Shown here: one piece after another, positions 6,268 through 10,643 of the stretch
Numbering within the stretch: position 1 is the stretch's first letter
Layout: each line of letters starts with the position of its first letter
NCBI GenBank assembly: GCA_035380045.1
Contig: DAOSWM010000084.1
Span: 1 to 10,643 of the forward strand
DNA from: DAOSWM01 sp035380045
Lineage (GTDB): Bacteria > Bacteroidota > Bacteroidia > Bacteroidales > Tenuifilaceae
Direction: 5' to 3'
DNA: 10,643 nt
Program-made: the position numbers and the translations under genes
Notes under the pieces: generated by a model
Database searches by the model: none
Seen by the model: the letters and a program-made list of their open reading frames with translations, nothing else
Told to the model about the DNA's origin: nothing

Positions 6268-6750
6268 ATGTCACACATTAAAGTTGAGCTAAAAAAAGAG
6301 GATGTTGCCAAGCTCAAGGAGATTTGCAAATCCTTCAACAACAGTGCTGGTGAACTTATCAACGTGCTTCACAAAGCACAAACTCACTTTGGCTACTTGC
6401 CAGCTGAGGTTCAGGAAATTGTTGCTCAGGAGTTGAATATTCCGGTAGCAAAAGTTTACGGTGTAGTAACTTTTTACTCGTTCTTTACCATGATTCCAAA
6501 AGGACAACACCCAATTAGCATTTGTACTGGTACAGCTTGCTACGTTCGTGGTGCTGAAAAAGTGGTTGACGAGTTCAAACGTATATTAAAAATTAATGTG
6601 GGTGAAACAACCCCCGACGGTAAGTTCTCAATCAGCTGCCTACGCTGCGTTGGAGCATGTGGATTGGCTCCCGTAGTAATGGTTGGTGAAAAGGTTTACG
6701 GTCGCGTTTCACCTGATGGAGTGAAAGATATCCTTAACGAGTACGAATAA
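6268..6750 (+). CDS. hydC: HydC, NuoE-like [2Fe-2S] subunit of the hydrogenase (160 aa)
   Basis: The smallest core subunit, with the thioredoxin-like ferredoxin fold of complex I subunit NuoE. An N-terminal helical bundle (about 10-75) contains GYLPAEVQE and VYGVVTFYSFF, both typical of NuoE. The [2Fe-2S] ligands are Cys86 and Cys91 in CTGTACYVRGA and Cys127 and Cys131 in CVGACGLAP; an additional Cys124 lies next to the second pair. In HydABC complexes it packs on HydB and helps electron transfer close to FMN. Its length is normal for the family. GGAGGA at 6255-6260 gives a good ribosome site, and hydA ends 18 nt upstream, so the two are co-transcribed. It is the last gene of the operon and is followed by a clear terminator. 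In an isolated context it could be named nuoE, but no other complex I genes are here. Confidence 0.94.
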   Translation: MSHIKVELKKEDVAKLKEICKSFNNSAGELINVLHKAQTHFGYLPAEVQEIVAQELNIPVAKVYGVVTFYSFFTMIPKGQHPISICTGTACYVRGAEKVVDEFKRILKINVGETTPDGKFSISCLRCVGACGLAPVVMVGEKVYGRVSPDGVKDILNEYE

Positions 6751-6776
6751 TTTTTAGGTGTTTAGAGCGAAAAAAG

Positions 6777-6804
6777 CCCTCGGGAGAAATCCTGAGGGTT
6801 TTTT
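6777..6804 (+). terminator. Intrinsic terminator of the hydrogenase operon
   Basis: CCCTCGGG (6777-6784) pairs with CCTGAGGG (6791-6798) over 8 bp, including one G-U pair, around the 6-nt loop AGAAAT. A run of six T follows at 6799-6804 and an A run precedes it (6770-6775). It lies 26 nt after the hydC stop and should end the operon. The A run on the left could also make it work weakly from the other strand. Confidence 0.93.
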
Positions 6805-7034
6805 GTTGGACTATAGAATACGGAGAATACGGATTTGACGAATTGACACAGATATTAAGCCTGAAAAAAATAGTCCTGCCAGAGTTCCGAAGTCGCTTGC
6901 GCGCTGGCTCACTGAGACTTCTGAACTCAGCCCTTTCGTTAACTAATAAATCCGTGAAGATCAGTTCAATCTGCGTAACCTGCGTTCCATTTTCCATCTT
7001 CCTCAAATAAGCTAAAAAACATGATAAATATTAG
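6805..7034. other. Gene-free region holding a composite inverted repeat
   Basis: No gene is supported here. The region contains a tandem duplication of GAATACGGA (6816-6824, 6825-6833) and a distant perfect 7-bp inverted pair GGACTAT/ATAGTCC (6808-6814, 6870-6876). It also holds the REP-like palindrome at 6879-6933. The flanks 6816-6838 and 6966-6988 are imperfect inverted copies of each other, sharing a pattern of two ACGnA blocks followed by TTGA on the matching strand. The whole 6808-6988 block thus looks like a non-coding, possibly MITE-like or REP-cluster repeat. It has no coding capacity for a transposase. Confidence 0.5.
6879..6933 (+). repeat. REP-like palindromic element, copy B
   Basis: The arms GAGTTCCGAAGTC (6882-6894) and GACTTCTGAACTC (6916-6928) are reverse complements with one mismatch in 13, around a 21-nt loop. 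The 55-nt element aligns with the reverse complement of 159-212. Both left ends start CCAGAGTT, the shared loop part is GGCT, and both right ends finish GAACTCA-n-CCC. Conservation of arms over loop suggests the hairpin itself is what is maintained or copied. Confidence 0.75.
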
Positions 7035-7064
7035 TTGGAAGATATATAAATATTTCTAGTTTTG
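7035..7064 (+). promoter_or_regulatory. Bacteroidetes-type promoter of pruA
   Basis: TTG at 7035-7037 and TAGTTTTG at 7057-7064 are separated by 19 nt, an exact fit to the Bacteroidetes TTG-N19-TAnnTTTG promoter. Transcription would start near 7071, giving a leader of about 45 nt before the ATG at 7117. A palindrome overlaps the -7 box. Confidence 0.75.
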
Positions 7065-7080
7065 CACACGATATGCAAAA
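7060..7080. promoter_or_regulatory. Palindromic candidate operator (TTTTGCA-N7-TGCAAAA)
   Basis: Perfect 7-bp inverted arms (7060-7066, 7074-7080) surround the 7-nt spacer CACGATA. The left arm shares five bases with the -7 promoter box and the right arm covers the predicted start site. A dimeric regulator bound here would block transcription of pruA and possibly of the next dehydrogenase gene. The regulator family cannot be named from this site. Confidence 0.5.
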
Positions 7081-7116
7081 AAATACATAACGAAATCATT
7101 TTAAAGGATTTTTCCA

Positions 7117-8789
<1,673 letters not shown>

Positions 8790-8798
8790 CATGTTAAA

Positions 8799-8898
8799 NN
8801 NNNNNNNNNNNNNNNNNNNNNNNNNNNNNNNNNNNNNNNNNNNNNNNNNNNNNNNNNNNNNNNNNNNNNNNNNNNNNNNNNNNNNNNNNNNNNNNNNN
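8799..8898. other. Scaffold gap of exactly 100 N, probably artificial
   Basis: The 55 bases before the gap (8744-8798) are identical to the 55 bases after it (8899-8953): AA, eleven TCAA units and CATGTTAAA. The round 100-N length is the usual placeholder for a gap of unknown size. The two contig ends therefore appear to overlap, and no sequence need be missing. The ATG at 8791 is then a duplicate of the true gene start at 8946. Confidence 0.85.
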
Positions 8899-8944
<46 letters not shown>

Positions 8945-8945
8945 C

Positions 8946-10484
8946 ATGTTAAAAGAAGTTTTAAAACGACTAAATATCAACGGAGTAAACAGTGGCGTAA
9001 GCACTGGAGCCGAGTGGATTGAGCCCAAAGGCGATATCACAAAATCGTACTCACCCATTGATAACAACCTAATTGGAGAGATTCGCAATGCCAGCATTGA
9101 CGACTACGAGTACGTAATGGCGAAGGCACAACAAGCTTTCGAGGTTTGGAAGAATATTCCTGCTCCCAAGCGGGGCGAAGTTGTGAGGCTCATTGGTGAG
9201 GCTCTTCGGGAAAACAAGGAAGATTTGGCCTACCTAGTAACCCTTGAGATGGGGAAAATTTACCAGGAGGGACTGGGGGAAGTTCAGGAAATGATTGATA
9301 TCTGCGACTTTGCCGTTGGTCAGGCTCGCCTGCTGAATGGTTTCACCATGCACTCCGAGCGCAAGGAGCACAGAATGTACGACCAGTACCACCCAATTGG
9401 AATTGTTGGGTTGATAACTTCTTTCAATTTTCCTGTGGCTGTTTGGGCGTGGAATACTATGATTGCTGCCATTGCCGGCGACGTGGTTATATGGAAACCC
9501 AGCTCAAAAACACCGCTTACCGCAATTGCTACGCAGCATATTATCAAGGAAGTTTTGCGCAAGTGCGAGGTTCCCGAGGGCGTTTTCAACCTGATAGTTG
9601 CAAAATCGTCGGTGCTGGGCGATAACTTTGCTGCCGACCGGAGAATACCGCTATTCTCGGTAACCGGTTCAACGGCTGTAGGCCGTCGTGTTGGCGGAAT
9701 TGTTGGCGAACGTTTAGGACGCTCAATCCTTGAGCTAGGTGGAAATAACGCTGTAATTATTTCGGAGAGCGCCGATATTGAAATGGCTGTAAAATCGGTG
9801 GTATTTGGTGCAGTAGGCACAGCCGGACAGCGTTGTACTTCAACCCGCAGGTTGATTATTCACGAGAGCATCTACGAAACGGTTAAGAGCAAGCTGCTTA
9901 CAGCGTACCATAGCGTTAGCGAACATATTGGAAATCCCCTTGAAAACGGGGTGCTGGTGGGTCCGCTTATCGATAGTTCTGCCGTAAAACTTTTCTCCTA
10001 CGCCATTGAGGAAGCCAAGAAGGAAGGTGGTAAGGTTATATACGGCGGAGAAGTTTTGAGCGGCGGCAAGTACGATTCGGGCAACTACGTGGTTCCTGCA
10101 TTGGTTGAGGCCGAGAATAGTTTCGCCATTGTGCAGGAGGAAACTTTTGCACCAATCCTTTACTTAATAAAGTATAAATCTATCGACGAGGCAATACGAA
10201 TTAACAACGATGTTCCACAGGGACTTTCATCGGCAATTTTTACCCTGAACCTGCGTGAGGCCGAGCGTTTCCTTTCCGAGAGCGGTTCGGATTGCGGTAT
10301 TGCCAACGTGAATATTGGCACCTCGGGTGCCGAAATTGGCGGTGCATTCGGCGGCGAGAAGGATACCGGCGGCGGTCGCGAATCGGGTTCCGACTCGTGG
10401 AAACTTTACATGCGCCGACAAACCAACACCATAAATTACAGCACAGATTTACCCCTTGCCCAAGGGATTAAATTTGGTTTTTAG
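8946..10484 (+). CDS. ALDH7-family (antiquitin-like) alpha-aminoadipate semialdehyde / piperidine-6-carboxylate dehydrogenase (512 aa)
   Basis: Full-length NAD(P)-dependent aldehyde dehydrogenase. The oxyanion Asn is N161 in TSFNFPVAVW, the coenzyme loop is FSVTGSTAVGRRVG (237-250), the general base is E263 in LELGGNNAV and the nucleophile is C297 in GTAGQRCTS. The LGGNNA signature, AVGTAGQRCT and the C-terminal block with SGAEIGGAFGGEK and DLPLAQGIKF closely match the ALDH7A1 (antiquitin) family as I know it. In human ALDH7A1 an Arg just before the catalytic Cys and a Glu in a GEVQE segment hold the aminoadipate group; R296 and the GEVQE at 111-115 are present here. The likely reaction is oxidation of aminoadipate semialdehyde to aminoadipate in lysine breakdown (called amaB in some bacteria). 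The substrate is inferred. There is no Shine-Dalgarno sequence; the (TCAA)n array precedes the ATG. After removing the false gap it follows pruA by about 45 nt and is probably co-transcribed. Confidence 0.9.
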   Translation: MLKEVLKRLNINGVNSGVSTGAEWIEPKGDITKSYSPIDNNLIGEIRNASIDDYEYVMAKAQQAFEVWKNIPAPKRGEVVRLIGEALRENKEDLAYLVTLEMGKIYQEGLGEVQEMIDICDFAVGQARLLNGFTMHSERKEHRMYDQYHPIGIVGLITSFNFPVAVWAWNTMIAAIAGDVVIWKPSSKTPLTAIATQHIIKEVLRKCEVPEGVFNLIVAKSSVLGDNFAADRRIPLFSVTGSTAVGRRVGGIVGERLGRSILELGGNNAVIISESADIEMAVKSVVFGAVGTAGQRCTSTRRLIIHESIYETVKSKLLTAYHSVSEHIGNPLENGVLVGPLIDSSAVKLFSYAIEEAKKEGGKVIYGGEVLSGGKYDSGNYVVPALVEAENSFAIVQEETFAPILYLIKYKSIDEAIRINNDVPQGLSSAIFTLNLREAERFLSESGSDCGIANVNIGTSGAEIGGAFGGEKDTGGGRESGSDSWKLYMRRQTNTINYSTDLPLAQGIKFGF

Positions 10485-10513
10485 TTCTAGTTAGTTTTTG
10501 TTTTACAGCGAAG

Positions 10514-10558
10514 CCCCGCTTATTCCGAGTAAATTCGGAGTTTGCGGGGTTGTTCGTT
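10514..10558 (+). terminator. Probable terminator after the ALDH7 gene
   Basis: CCCCGC (10514-10519) pairs with GCGGGG (10544-10549). Inside, TCCGA (10524-10528) pairs with TCGGA (10535-10539) around a 6-nt loop. A T-rich but interrupted tail (TTGTTCGTTT) follows. It lies about 30 nt after the stop codon. The imperfect T tract makes it a weaker call than the hydrogenase terminator. Confidence 0.7.
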
Positions 10559-10577
10559 TGAAAAAGCAGAACGCTGA

Positions 10578-10614
10578 CCTGCCTATCGCCTGCCGTAGCG
10601 GCAGCTCAGGCAGG
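10578..10614. repeat. GC-rich double palindrome, REP-like
   Basis: The outer arms CCTGCCT (10578-10584) and AGGCAGG (10608-10614) and the inner arms CTGCCG (10590-10595) and CGGCAG (10599-10604) are all perfect. The inner loop is only TAG. It is much more GC-rich than the surrounding DNA and is not followed by a T tract. It does not resemble the 54-55-nt element elsewhere in the window and may belong to another dispersed repeat family. Nothing else is visible up to the window end. Confidence 0.6.
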
Positions 10615-10643
10615 GATTTTCACAGAATTGATTTTTGAACTTT

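Noticed and set aside
2668..6750. Respiratory complex I genes (nuoF, nuoG, nuoE)
   Set aside because: The central gene carries all three H-cluster signatures, the NuoF-like protein has extra ferredoxin domains, and no membrane subunits are present. This is a soluble [FeFe]-hydrogenase.
6734..7006. 90-aa minus-strand frame across the terminator and REP-like element
   Set aside because: It runs through the intrinsic terminator and the repeat, has no similarity that I recognise and no promoter. It is more likely chance coding in a repeat.
8791..8798. A second start of the ALDH gene, suggesting a truncated duplicate gene before the gap
   Set aside because: The 8 bases and the preceding 47 are identical to the true gene start after the gap, which is explained by overlapping contig ends rather than a gene duplication.
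9320..9820. 166-aa open frame on the minus strand
   Set aside because: It lies wholly inside the strongly supported ALDH7 gene, has no recognisable motif, and its composition is what the antisense of a conserved coding frame produces.

Overview
This window looks like chromosomal DNA from an anaerobic, fermentative member of the Bacteroidota, probably a Bacteroidales-type organism. Three things point there. Promoter candidates match the Bacteroidetes -33/-7 pattern (TTG, then TAnnTTTG). Several genes start without a Shine-Dalgarno sequence. The main operon encodes an [FeFe]-hydrogenase of the electron-bifurcating kind. All eight supported genes lie on the + strand, and no phage, transposase, tRNA or CRISPR sequence is visible.

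Layout. Positions 1-382 hold no gene, only repeats and hairpins: a 14-bp tandem array, a 54-nt palindromic REP-like element and an AT-rich inverted repeat. Positions 383-2123 encode three small proteins often found beside hydrogenases: a stand-alone DRTGG-domain protein, a PHP-domain phosphoesterase-like protein and a stand-alone HATPase_c protein; the last two overlap by 4 nt. Positions 2124-2247 form a regulatory gap with a Bacteroidetes-like -7 box and a near-perfect Rex operator. Positions 2248-6750 are a tight operon: a thioredoxin-fold ferredoxin-like protein, HydB (NuoF-like flavoprotein), HydA (catalytic [FeFe]-hydrogenase) and HydC (NuoE-like). A clear intrinsic terminator at 6777-6804 closes it. 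Positions 6805-7034 are gene-free and carry a second, inverted copy of the REP-like element inside a larger imperfect inverted repeat. Positions 7035-8745 hold a good promoter with an overlapping palindrome, then pruA. Positions 8746-8944 are a (TCAA)n microsatellite broken by exactly 100 N. Positions 8946-10484 encode an ALDH7-type (antiquitin-like) dehydrogenase, followed by a probable terminator and another palindrome.

How the parts fit. HydABC-type enzymes couple NADH and reduced ferredoxin oxidation to H2 formation, or run in reverse. The operator fits control by the NADH/NAD+ sensor Rex, so the hydrogenase would be made when NADH accumulates. The upstream DRTGG/PHP/HATPase set may regulate or mature it, but its function is not established by sequence. 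The two dehydrogenases each oxidise an amino-acid semialdehyde that equilibrates with a cyclic imine (P5C or P6C), pointing to proline/arginine and lysine catabolism and giving NAD(P)H that a fermenter must reoxidise. That metabolic link to the hydrogenase is inference.

The N gap is very probably false. The 55 bases on its left (8744-8798) are identical to the 55 bases on its right (8899-8953), so the two contig ends overlap and the real spacing between the two dehydrogenase genes is likely about 45 bp. I found no clearly new biological system. The most interesting items are the Rex-type operator, the uncharacterised regulatory trio, the microsatellite between the two dehydrogenase genes and the dispersed palindromic element.
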